Made by a program: the position numbers and the translations under genes | NCBI GenBank assembly: GCA_947039275.1 | Contig: CAMQYL010000004.1 | Span: 54,407-118,406, forward strand | DNA from: Amulumruptor sp947039275 | GTDB taxonomy: Bacteria > Bacteroidota > Bacteroidia > Bacteroidales > Muribaculaceae | DNA length: 64,000 nt | Direction of reading: 5' to 3' | The notes under the pieces: generated by a model | Told to the model about the DNA's origin: nothing | The model's input: the letters and a program-made list of their open reading frames with translations, nothing else | Database searches by the model: none | In this document: positions 15,670 through 23,343 of the stretch, piece by piece | How positions within the stretch are numbered: the stretch's first letter is position 1 | Layout of the letters: every line of letters starts with the position of its first letter

Positions 15670-17931
15670 TCAGATATGAAATTTATTTGTGATATGGCTA
15701 TTGCTGTCGGTGGCGCGGATGATATACGTGCCTGATGCAAGGGATGACAGGTCGATGGCAGAGCCGGTGCCACGGAGAACCTCGGCTCCGTTGACATTTA
15801 TGACGCTGAAAGCCGCATTGGCTGTCGAGCCTGATATGTACACAGTGCTGCCGTCAATGGCGAGTGACATGGATGTCTGGCCATCGACGATATCGCCGAT
15901 AGCGGAGTTTTCAAACTCGGCTATGGTGTAGCGGGTCTTCATCTCCTCGCCGTTGATGGTATAGACGAGCATGATCTGTTTTATATCGCCATAGCTGATC
16001 GGGGTTACAATGTCATTGCTGGTGGCTGTAATGACCGTGGTTTTGTCATCCTGATTTAATATACTATAACTGAGTAACTTGAATGACGTATTGTCAGAGG
16101 TCAGATACATGTGCAACGCATCTTTGGTTGATTCCGAAGGCTTGCGCTCGCTGCGGATGGAGTACATCTCGCGGACTGTGCATCCCTCCTCGGCAGCCTC
16201 GCTGTAGTAGGGGAGACCGCGACCGGGGACATAGTATGTGGCATCTTTTGCTACATAGTTTTCCGACGGAGTGACTGCATCGCAGTAGAATATCGGGGCT
16301 ACCTTAGCTCCGTTGGCGGCGGAATAGAGTCTGTCAAGACGGTACTTGCCTGCTATAGAGGAGTCGGATATGATGTCGGTGGTCTTGACGTAGGTCTTGG
16401 GGACGAATGTCCCCGCACCGTAGAAATGGATTATGCCGTCATGAAATCCGTGGTTAGCTTCGAAATAGCCTATGACCATCTTGTCAAGCGGCACATTGGG
16501 ACCTATGTTGGGATCCGAAGACCGGGCTATGAAGTTGGTGACAGCCGGAAGCCTTATTTCTGTCAGCTTGGGGCTGTTGGCTATCATGCCGATAGGAAAG
16601 GCATAGCTTGTGGCATCGCTGTTTAATGAGACAGCCGACATATCTATGGCAGTGAGTTTTTTGCAATTGACAAACATTGCGTTGCCAGGGGTACATGAGC
16701 AGTAGGGGCGGTCGTCAAACACCACGCGCTCAAAGCCTGTGTTGACAAAGATACTGTCGCCATACATGTCAGTGGAGGCTGAGAAGGGAAATGACGTCAG
16801 TGAGGGGCAGTTTTTGAATGCCGCTTTGGATATCTCTTTTGGCAGATGATAAAAAGTAACCGTTTCAAGTGCCGGACAGTCACGAGCAAAACCAGCGGAT
16901 ATTCCGGCATCCGCTGTCCCTATGATGATTCTTTTGAGCTGCGGGCATGATGCGAACAGATACTGGTTTTCAGTGCTGGCTAAGCTGCATCGCCCAGGGA
17001 TACTTGCCTGGGTCAGCTGGGATTTGTAAAAAACTTTCCGCCCTATGGACTGTAGACCTGGCGGCAGAGGCAATGTGGTAACCGATGATCCGGCAAAGGC
17101 TTCGTCTTTGATGGATATGATGGTAGATGGAAGTATGAGATACTGTAGATAAAGTGTGTTGGCAAAGGCATTTTCCCATACATGCTCGGCTTTGTGGGCA
17201 ATCTCTATGTTCTTGGATACGCGAGCCGGAGGGTATGATACGATTGAGTTGAGACTCGTATCTATCAGTGCACCATCAGATACTGTGAGATATCCGTTAT
17301 TAGCGTCGACTTTGAAGTTGGAGAGCTTTGGCATTTTATGAAATCCGGCATTGGGCGACACCACAAAGGTGTTACCCGGGAAAGTAACAGACCATATGGT
17401 GGTGACGTCTGAAAACGTATCATCTGTGATTACCTCTACCTGTTCAGGAAGGCTAAGTTTGCCCCCTGAGATGAGCACTGCTTGAGGCACGCGGTAGAGC
17501 CTCGTAAAGCTCTTGTTGAGGAGTAGTCCGTCGGAAGTGGATGCGAAATACTTGTTGTCGCTGCTGACCTTGAAGGCTCTGAGCTTGGGACAATTGTCAA
17601 AATTCCCTGTCCCGTTTTCACGATCCATGAGATTTTCTTCAGTCACGTCAATGTCACCGATATAACTGATGGTGCCAGGGATGGTAATCTCGGTAACCTC
17701 GGTGAGGTTGTCAAGGGCATTGGAGGCGATGGCGTTGACGGTATATGTCACGCCGTCGGTGTGGGTGTAGGTCGACGGGACGGTCAGCTTGCCCGAAGTG
17801 GGCTGGTTGCCGCCCCAGCCTGTCAGTTTGCACGTCTTGTAGGTGGCATCAAACGAGCCGTACTTCCACGTGATGGCTTGAGCGGATGTCACTGCTGCCA
17901 GAGCAGCGACGGAGAGTAGAAATTTAAGCAT
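15670..17931 (-). CDS. BspA-like leucine-rich repeat surface protein with sorting-type C-terminus (paralogue)
   Basis: 753 residues. The signal peptide is MLKFLLSVAALAAVTSAQA, then ITWKYGSFDATYKTCKLTGW, almost the same as the downstream paralogue. BspA/LRR_5 repeats run to about residue 480 (LTEVTEITIPGTI, LQYLILPSTIISI). The C-terminal domain (FSVINVNGAEVLRG to NKFHI) resembles a type A sorting domain. It is probably exported and attached to the cell surface. It is the first gene of a likely two-gene unit and is divergent from the TPR regulator; the 327-bp gap between them carries a repeat array that could affect both. Confidence 0.85.
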   Translation of the reverse strand: MLKFLLSVAALAAVTSAQAITWKYGSFDATYKTCKLTGWGGNQPTSGKLTVPSTYTHTDGVTYTVNAIASNALDNLTEVTEITIPGTISYIGDIDVTEENLMDRENGTGNFDNCPKLRAFKVSSDNKYFASTSDGLLLNKSFTRLYRVPQAVLISGGKLSLPEQVEVITDDTFSDVTTIWSVTFPGNTFVVSPNAGFHKMPKLSNFKVDANNGYLTVSDGALIDTSLNSIVSYPPARVSKNIEIAHKAEHVWENAFANTLYLQYLILPSTIISIKDEAFAGSSVTTLPLPPGLQSIGRKVFYKSQLTQASIPGRCSLASTENQYLFASCPQLKRIIIGTADAGISAGFARDCPALETVTFYHLPKEISKAAFKNCPSLTSFPFSASTDMYGDSIFVNTGFERVVFDDRPYCSCTPGNAMFVNCKKLTAIDMSAVSLNSDATSYAFPIGMIANSPKLTEIRLPAVTNFIARSSDPNIGPNVPLDKMVIGYFEANHGFHDGIIHFYGAGTFVPKTYVKTTDIISDSSIAGKYRLDRLYSAANGAKVAPIFYCDAVTPSENYVAKDATYYVPGRGLPYYSEAAEEGCTVREMYSIRSERKPSESTKDALHMYLTSDNTSFKLLSYSILNQDDKTTVITATSNDIVTPISYGDIKQIMLVYTINGEEMKTRYTIAEFENSAIGDIVDGQTSMSLAIDGSTVYISGSTANAAFSVINVNGAEVLRGTGSAIDLSSLASGTYIIRATDSNSHITNKFHI

Positions 17932-18054
17932 AGAAAGGATGAATTGTAGTGTAATCGTAGTTAAAAGTCTTTATGAGAGTGTGATGCAACATCGGCGCGA
18001 AGATACGTCAATATTTCCGTATGTATATATGATGTAGAGAACCAAGGCACCACT

Positions 18055-18170
18055 GTAGACCCATTATATACCTCATTTGCTGAGGTTTGTGGCTGTATGT
18101 GAGGCTGATATGATATGGCGTGGCAGTGAAAATACACGGTCTACTATCGGTCTACAATGGGTCTACAGCC
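18055..18170. promoter_or_regulatory. Array of three GGTCTAC direct repeats at 11-bp period with an inverted copy upstream
   Basis: GGTCTAC starts at 18138, 18149 and 18160, exactly 11 bp apart, and one inverted copy GTAGACC lies at 18055-18061. The array ends just upstream of where the -33 box of the TPR regulator promoter would be, the usual place for an activator. The same-face spacing suggests a multimeric DNA-binding protein. The binding protein is unknown. This is in the 17932-18258 gap, which otherwise shows no gene. Confidence 0.5.
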
Positions 18171-18202
18171 GCAAAAAGGCTCGCCATGGACTGGTTTTTC
18201 CG

Positions 18203-18210
18203 TATCTTTG
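18203..18210 (+). promoter_or_regulatory. -7 promoter element of the TPR regulator
   Basis: TATCTTTG matches TAnnTTTG; the start codon lies 49 nt downstream. No TTTG occurs at -33, consistent with a need for an activator at the upstream repeats. Confidence 0.55.
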
Positions 18211-18258
18211 TATCATGGTAGTCCCATAGTCGGGGCTGATAATTCCTGTCTACAGATT

Positions 18259-19962
18259 ATGTCACGCATCATCGTTATCCTTACAGTAGTAATCTCTATC
18301 ATTTGCTGTGGATGCTCGCGTCCTGACGGCAAACTCTGGCCCTTTGGCTGGACCAAGATTGACGAGCCATTTGACTCGGTCACTCTGGCATTGGAGTGGA
18401 AGTATGTCAACAAGGCTCCATTGGATTCTTTGATTCCGCTGTCACGTCGGCTCCGTCAGCTTGCCGAAGAGGATCCGGCATCTGATGTCAAGGATGTCAG
18501 AGCACGCTATTGGGAGGCGCGCATGAAGATAAAGGCAGGTGACTATGAGGAGGCTCTGAACGGATTTGCAGAAGCAGCCGCGCTGTGTGACTCGGCACGC
18601 TATCCCTACGACATGAAGCGCATCCGCTGGAATATGGATCTTGAAGACCATCCGCTGACGGCGCAGTGGTATCAGACACGGCTTGACGACGCGAAGTTCT
18701 ATGAGCGTGAGGGCGACCTCATGTTGAGCGGTGCTTCATATGTGGAGATCGGAAGCATGATGGAAAATCTCGGCAGCCTTGATTATGCTCTCATGTACTA
18801 CGACAAGGCTGATTCGATACTGACACTCGGCGGATTCATGAACAATGTCCGTTATAATCGCGTCAACCGTGCGCTGGTGGATATAAGGGTGCGGCATGAC
18901 ACCGTGGCAGGGGAGAAGATACTGCGCGAACTGGCTGATGATCCGCATATCCAGACCACCGGTGATGTCTACGATATAATCCTCGGTGACCTGTATGCTT
19001 TGTGTGGCGATACACTCGCTCTTCGCAAGGCTTACAATATGGTCAGGAATCAGCCCTCGCAGCGTTATGTGCAGTCCATGTACGAGTCTTTTCTGTCGGA
19101 GGAGGCTCTCAAACGCGGTGACATCGATTCCGCCCGTTACTACTCTGACCTCGGCATAGCGCATCTTGCCGAGATAATAGGAGCCATGGAGACCGATGCC
19201 CTTAACGTGGCGGAATATAACTACAAGACCAGAGCTAAGCTGATGGCTGCAACGGGTCGGACGGACAGCGCATACCACTATCTGCTGCTCGGCAATCAGA
19301 GCCATGACTCGCTCTGCGTAAAGGAGAGGACGCAAAAGATACTTGACATGGAGACAATGCGCCAGATAGGTGAGATGGAGCTGACACTGGAACATGCCCA
19401 GAACCGTCAGACACTGCTGATGGCTATAGGTATACTTGTCGCCATCTTCATCGGCATGCTTGTCGCCGCGTATTTCTATCGCAGGATGCAGATGCAGAAA
19501 GTGGCGCGTATGAAGGCATCGCTTGAGCTTGAGCAGTCACAGCGTCGTGTCGTGGCTATGCAGTTGGGCATCGAGGAGAAGGACAATCTGCTGTCATCAG
19601 TGAGCCGTGAGACGGCTAATATGATGGCAAAAGGTGAAATATCCCACAAGGCTGGCAGCCGCATCGAGAGTTCCATCAAGACCCACATAGGGTCGCAAGG
19701 CGAACGCGAGAATTTCGTGGAGACATTCGCCACCCTTCATCCTGACTTTGCCGAGCGTCTCAAGGCTGACTATCCTACACTGACCGATGCCGATGTGCGC
19801 CTTGCCTCGTTTATAGCCCTCGGACTTGAAAACAAACACATAGCCCGCATCATGTCCATACGCCCCGAGTCGGTCAAGCAGGCGCGCTGGCGTCTGCGTC
19901 AGCGCATGGGACTGACAGCCGAAACCTCGCTCGATGCCGCCGTCGCCCGCTACGTCAATTGA
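18259..19962 (+). CDS. TPR lipoprotein-like membrane protein with C-terminal HTH
   Basis: 567 residues from ATG 18259, which begins a lipobox-type signal (MSRIIVILTVVISIICCGC); the frame extends upstream to 18157 but lies over the promoter. Tetratricopeptide-like helices fill about residues 40-390. A single membrane segment follows (LLMAIGILVAIFIGMLVAAYF), then a coiled coil (MKASLELEQSQRRVVAMQL) and a C-terminal LuxR-like helix-turn-helix (LTDADVRLASFIALGLENKHIARIMSI). This is the Bacteroidota class of membrane-anchored TPR-HTH regulators, with the sensing part in the periplasm and the HTH in the cytoplasm. Its targets are unknown; the divergent LRR genes are candidates. Confidence 0.8.
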   Translation: MSRIIVILTVVISIICCGCSRPDGKLWPFGWTKIDEPFDSVTLALEWKYVNKAPLDSLIPLSRRLRQLAEEDPASDVKDVRARYWEARMKIKAGDYEEALNGFAEAAALCDSARYPYDMKRIRWNMDLEDHPLTAQWYQTRLDDAKFYEREGDLMLSGASYVEIGSMMENLGSLDYALMYYDKADSILTLGGFMNNVRYNRVNRALVDIRVRHDTVAGEKILRELADDPHIQTTGDVYDIILGDLYALCGDTLALRKAYNMVRNQPSQRYVQSMYESFLSEEALKRGDIDSARYYSDLGIAHLAEIIGAMETDALNVAEYNYKTRAKLMAATGRTDSAYHYLLLGNQSHDSLCVKERTQKILDMETMRQIGEMELTLEHAQNRQTLLMAIGILVAIFIGMLVAAYFYRRMQMQKVARMKASLELEQSQRRVVAMQLGIEEKDNLLSSVSRETANMMAKGEISHKAGSRIESSIKTHIGSQGERENFVETFATLHPDFAERLKADYPTLTDADVRLASFIALGLENKHIARIMSIRPESVKQARWRLRQRMGLTAETSLDAAVARYVN

Positions 19963-20029
19963 CAATGCTCCTGAAGGTATCGCAGACCTCAAAATGCTCA
20001 ATGTGCATGTGCCATGGGATGCCGCGGCA

Positions 20030-20260
20030 TAGCCGCGGCGGGAGTAATAGCCACATGCAAGCAAGTCGTCAGACTTGTGAAGCTTGTGGTCTAAAATGCT
20101 CCACCATATGCCGGCGGCGTCAGCTGCCGGGGCTGATGCATGCGATTGCCCCGGCAGTTACACCGCCGGATTTCCATTACATCCGTTTTCCACAAGCTGC
20201 GCAAGCCTGACGACTTGCTTGCATGTGGCTACTGCTCCCCTCGGGGCTAACACCCCGAGC
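20030..20260. repeat. Nested inverted repeat
   Basis: A perfect 24-bp inverted repeat (20049-20072 with 20207-20230) encloses AGCTTGTGG/CCACAAGCT (20081-20089 with 20190-20198). Inside these lie CCGGCGG/CCGCCGG (20111-20117, 20163-20169) and CTGCCGGGGC/GCCCCGGCAG (20124-20133, 20148-20157). Smaller hairpins flank it (GCCGCGGC, CCCCGAG). No reading frame is evident in 19963-20299. Confidence 0.75.
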
Positions 20261-20299
20261 TTAAGTGAGCAACTTTGTGTAGCAACCTGCCATTGTTGT

Positions 20300-20740
20300 T
20301 CAGTGGGGTTCTCCAGCATCTTCCGCTTTTTCCATCATTCGCAAATGCGACACCTGATGATGGATGGCTACGGCGCGGTGGTCATCGAGTGCGGTGCTTA
20401 TAGGAGACTGCGATGGGTCAGGCGTGGGCGTATCGATAGGCTGTTTCTTCGCCTCACGGCGGCGAGATGCCGCCATACGTGCTCGCCGTGACCGCTCCAT
20501 CGCCTCGTCGAGCTGAGGCTTGAGTATCGCGAACACCACTTTCTCCATGTCGTTGAGCACACCGGACACATCGCCTCCATAAAGGTATATGTCCACATAG
20601 CGCATCATCCGCTCGGTGTCTACTGCTTTGCTCGCATAAGTGACGGACTTCACCACGTCACATACATATCGGTAAAATTTCTGTGAGACCGGTCGGTTCC
20701 ATTTCTCCCGACGGGTCCTCTTGATGCATGTTCTCTTCAT
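20300..20740 (-). CDS. Hypothetical protein, basic C-terminal half
   Basis: 146 residues; no family named with confidence. It begins with a basic patch (MKRTCIKRTRREKW), then a helical domain (FYRYVCDVVKSVTYASKAVDTERMMRYVDIYLYGGD), then MEKVVFAILKPQLDEAMERS and an Arg-rich stretch RRARMAASRRREAKK, followed by a low-complexity tail. The style resembles small Bacteroidales proteins of unknown role found near mobile or repeat-rich DNA. It is flanked on both sides by palindrome clusters and starts 10 bp from a 27-bp palindrome holding its -7 box. Nucleic-acid binding is suggested only by charge. Confidence 0.6.
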   Translation of the reverse strand: MKRTCIKRTRREKWNRPVSQKFYRYVCDVVKSVTYASKAVDTERMMRYVDIYLYGGDVSGVLNDMEKVVFAILKPQLDEAMERSRRARMAASRRREAKKQPIDTPTPDPSQSPISTALDDHRAVAIHHQVSHLRMMEKAEDAGEPH

Positions 20741-20749
20741 ATCATCAGA

Positions 20750-20776
20750 TAATTTTGTGATTATGTCACAAAATTA
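20750..20776. promoter_or_regulatory. 27-bp palindromic promoter/operator
   Basis: TAATTTTGTGA (20750-20760), five bases, and TCACAAAATTA (20766-20776) form a perfect 11-bp inverted repeat. Each arm contains TAATTTTG, a TAnnTTTG box, so both strands carry a -7 element. The minus-strand box would start transcription near 20763, about 23 nt before the hypothetical gene. CAAA (20793-20796) is a -33 candidate at a short 16-nt spacing. The symmetry fits a dimeric repressor site. Confidence 0.6.
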
Positions 20777-20819
20777 CCGTCACCCCCTCACCCAAATCAT
20801 GCGAAAACATCAGCATGTA

Positions 20820-21059
20820 AGTCCCAACGGGACGGATTTATCCTTAACCCTGGATGAGGGTCAACGTAGTTGCCCGAGTCCAGGGCTGGAACAAGTCATG
20901 ACCATGAGTCCTGGAGGGACGATTTCGTGGTAGCACATAGGCATCCACCACCAGCTCGTCCCTCCAGGACTTCTCAGCTCTGTATCCCCCATCCCCCCGG
21001 ACTCAGCAGCTGCCGCTTGCTTCATCCAGGGTTAAGGATAAATCCGTCCCTTCGGGACT
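20820..21059. repeat. Nested inverted repeat (240 bp)
   Basis: Outer arms of 38 nt (20820-20857 and 21022-21059) pair with two mismatches. Within the arms, GTCCCaacGGGAC folds locally. An inner perfect 16-bp repeat pairs 20907-20922 with 20956-20971. No protein-coding content was seen. Confidence 0.75.
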
Positions 21060-21149
21060 CTGCGATCAGTTATCACCAGCCAAAGATTGACTATTAGTAG
21101 AGAGATGTCCCAATGCTGTTTGCTTAACAATCGAAGAGCATAAATTCAG

Positions 21150-21380
21150 GACCTCCGGCGGAGGTCAACATATTGGGCCATGGTCATACAAGCTGTAAGC
21201 TTGGCTGACCATGGTGCCACCATCCTATCCTGATTAATGCCTCTGTAGGAGGCAAACAAGCAACGCATGATGTGTGCGCCTCCTACAGAGGCGGAAATTG
21301 GGGCGCGTCAATAACATGGGTCATGCAAGCCTGAACGGTTTGCATGACCCATGCCTAATATGTATGACCCCTCTGGGGTC
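21150..21380. repeat. Series of simple palindromes
   Basis: Consecutive hairpins: GACCTCC/GGAGGTC (21150-21166), CCATGGTCA/TGACCATGG (21178-21214), a 15-bp pair (21239-21253 with 21278-21292), a 14-bp pair (21315-21328 with 21340-21353) and GACCCC/GGGGTC near 21366-21380. No gene is evident from 20777 to 21542. Confidence 0.7.
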
Positions 21381-21476
21381 AGCCTTTTGTTTCCCACTTA
21401 AGTGAACAGCATTGAGACATGTCCCTACAACATTGTACGATTTGGAGTTCTGCAACACTTTCCTACAAATATGCGA

Positions 21477-21512
21477 TAAAAAACGGGTCTGAAACGTAAC
21501 GTTTCAGACCCG
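21477..21512 (-). terminator. Intrinsic terminator of the OmpA-like gene
   Basis: A perfect 12-bp stem (21484-21495 with 21501-21512), 5-nt loop, followed on the minus strand by a T-run (AAAAAA at 21478-21483 on the plus strand). Confidence 0.85.
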
Positions 21513-21542
21513 GCCAGGGATATCGGTTATGTTTTTTGAGAG

Positions 21543-22382
21543 TTACTCGGCTTGGTCGGGGGCTTGGTCTATGAGGTCGAGGAACTGGTCGAGCTTGGGG
21601 GTGATGATGATCTCGGTGCGGCGGTTGCGCTGGCGACCGAGGTCGGATGTGTTGTCGGATATGGGATTGAATTCACCGCGGCCTCCGGCTGTCAGACGCG
21701 AGGGATTCACGCCAAACTGGTTCTGGAGCACCTGTACCACCGAGCTGGCTCGCAGAGCCGAGAGGTCCCAGTTGTTGCGTATGTTGGTGCGAGTGATGGG
21801 CACATTGTCGGTGTTGCCTTCCACGAGCACATCATAATCCTTGTAGTCCTTGATGATTTTTGCGATTTTCGAAAGAGTCTCCATGGCGCGGTCGCTGATT
21901 TCATAGGAGCCTGTCTTGAAGAGCATGTTGTCGGCAAGCGAGATGTAGACAACGCCTTTGAGCACCTTGACATCCACATCGCGCAGCTCGTCGTTGCTCA
22001 GCGAGCGTGTCAGCTTGTTGGTCAGGGCGATGTTGAGCGAATCGGATTTTGTTTTTGCCGATATAAGTTCCTTGATATACTTGTTGGAGGCGTTGATTTC
22101 GTCAACGAGCTTGGCTATGTTGACGCTTCCCTGCTGGCTGTTGAGCAGGCTCTGATTGAGTGTGGACTTCATGTCCTCAAGTTGACGCTCGAGGGAAGCG
22201 TTTTGAGAGCGGAGATCCTTGATGAGATACTCCATGCTCTTTGACTGGCTGTTGCATTCGAGCAGACCGTCACGTGTGGCTTGGTATTCGGTCTGGAGAG
22301 CGTTGTATTTCTTGTTGGTGACACAGCTTGTGGCAAGTGTCATAGCAGCCACGGCTGCCGCAAACATGATTTTACGTGTCAT
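21543..22382 (-). CDS. OmpA-family peptidoglycan-associated lipoprotein
   Basis: 279 residues. The signal peptide ends ATSC with the lipidated Cys20. A long coiled coil (about 28-130, LRSQNASLERQLEDMKSTLNQSLL) is followed by an OmpA/MotB C-terminal domain (about 135-270) with the peptidoglycan-binding pattern: LVEGNTDNVP, NWDLSALRASSVV, then GGRGEFNPISDN and RRTEI. It probably links the outer membrane to peptidoglycan. It stands alone, closed by a strong terminator and divergent from the LuxR regulator. Confidence 0.88.
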   Translation of the reverse strand: MTRKIMFAAAVAAMTLATSCVTNKKYNALQTEYQATRDGLLECNSQSKSMEYLIKDLRSQNASLERQLEDMKSTLNQSLLNSQQGSVNIAKLVDEINASNKYIKELISAKTKSDSLNIALTNKLTRSLSNDELRDVDVKVLKGVVYISLADNMLFKTGSYEISDRAMETLSKIAKIIKDYKDYDVLVEGNTDNVPITRTNIRNNWDLSALRASSVVQVLQNQFGVNPSRLTAGGRGEFNPISDNTSDLGRQRNRRTEIIITPKLDQFLDLIDQAPDQAE

Positions 22383-22464
22383 TGTCGTTTCAGTTTTTAA
22401 TTAAACATCAGATATACTATTAACCACTGTCAGAGGGTTAATGTTTTGTGAAGAATATTTTGAC

Positions 22465-22472
22465 TATTTTTG
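22465..22472 (+). promoter_or_regulatory. -7 promoter element of the LuxR regulator
   Basis: TATTTTTG matches TAnnTTTG; a TTTG at 22445-22448 is 16 nt upstream, shorter than usual. The start codon lies 22 nt downstream. Confidence 0.5.
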
Positions 22473-22494
22473 CACTCCCGCAACATGATGACAC

Positions 22495-23268
22495 ATGGAT
22501 ATATTACGTAAGGAGCTGAATGCCATATACGATAGTCAGGAACTTGACCGCGAAGTGCTTGACCCCTCGGTCGTAGGGGAGACGATAGCGCGCATCAAGG
22601 CTTATACCGAGGTCAATGACTGCTGCTGCGTCATCACCGATGCGTCTGCCGATGTCTGCTATATCATAGGCGGCAGCTTCTGCAAGCTTTTGGGCATCAC
22701 GGAGTCATCGCGGATGTGTCAGACGGTGGACTCGAGCGACGAGGATGTCATCTACTCGCGGCTGCATCCCGAAGACCTTGTTGAAAAGCGCATGCTGGAA
22801 TATGAATATTTCAAGTATGTCGACCCTATGCCGGGTGATGACAAGGTGAAATATAAGGCGGTCTCCAACATCCGCGTCAAGGATAGTAATGGCAATTATA
22901 TAACAGTAGCCAACTCCACTCAGGTGTTCCGGACATCGACGGCTGGCAAAATATGGCTTATCCTCTGCTGCTACGACCTGTCAGCATATCCTGCCGGAGA
23001 CAAAGGGATATGTCCGCGCATAGTCAATAATTCGACAGGAGATGTGATAACCATTGCGACTGAAAATAAACGGCACAACGTCTTGACCGACCGCGAGAAG
23101 GAGGTGCTTCAGCTTATCAAGGAAGGCAAGCCGAGCAAACAGATAGCAAACATCTTGGGAATCAGCATACATACGGTCAGCCGTCACCGACAGAACATCA
23201 TAGAAAAACTTAGCGTAGGCAGCACTGTTGAAGCGATTTCGGCGGCTTCATTGATGAAACTGATGTGA
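22495..23268 (+). CDS. LuxR-family transcriptional regulator with N-terminal PAS-like domain
   Basis: 257 residues. The N-terminal region (about 30-170) looks PAS-like (CCVITDASADVCYIIGGSFCKLLGI, then LHPEDLVEKRM and an HPED-type turn). The C-terminal LuxR/GerE HTH spans about 195-255 (LTDREKEVLQLIKEGKPSKQIANILGISIHTVSRHRQNIIEKL), with the conserved recognition helix. It is likely a cytoplasmic sensor-regulator. It lies 75 bp upstream of the GH13-SnoaL gene on the same strand, but that gene has its own promoter. The signal is unknown. Confidence 0.85.
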   Translation: MDILRKELNAIYDSQELDREVLDPSVVGETIARIKAYTEVNDCCCVITDASADVCYIIGGSFCKLLGITESSRMCQTVDSSDEDVIYSRLHPEDLVEKRMLEYEYFKYVDPMPGDDKVKYKAVSNIRVKDSNGNYITVANSTQVFRTSTAGKIWLILCCYDLSAYPAGDKGICPRIVNNSTGDVITIATENKRHNVLTDREKEVLQLIKEGKPSKQIANILGISIHTVSRHRQNIIEKLSVGSTVEAISAASLMKLM

Positions 23269-23289
23269 GCTTAGTGGTTATAAATAACC

Positions 23290-23321
23290 ATTGACAGACA
23301 TCTCATCGTATGCTAATTTTG
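23290..23321 (+). promoter_or_regulatory. Promoter of the GH13-SnoaL fusion gene
   Basis: ATTG (23290-23293), a 20-nt spacer and TAATTTTG (23314-23321) match the Bacteroidota consensus with one -33 mismatch. The ATG is 23 nt downstream. A small hairpin (GGTTA/TAACC) precedes it and may end the LuxR transcript. Confidence 0.65.
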
Positions 23322-23343
23322 CAATAAAAAAACATTTCATACG

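Noticed and set aside
18736..19395. 219-residue minus-strand frame opposite the TPR regulator
   Set aside because: Composition is that of an antisense shadow and no start signal or motif was seen.
21552..22244. 230-residue plus-strand frame opposite the OmpA-like gene
   Set aside because: The opposite strand has a lipoprotein signal, coiled coil and OmpA domain plus its own terminator.
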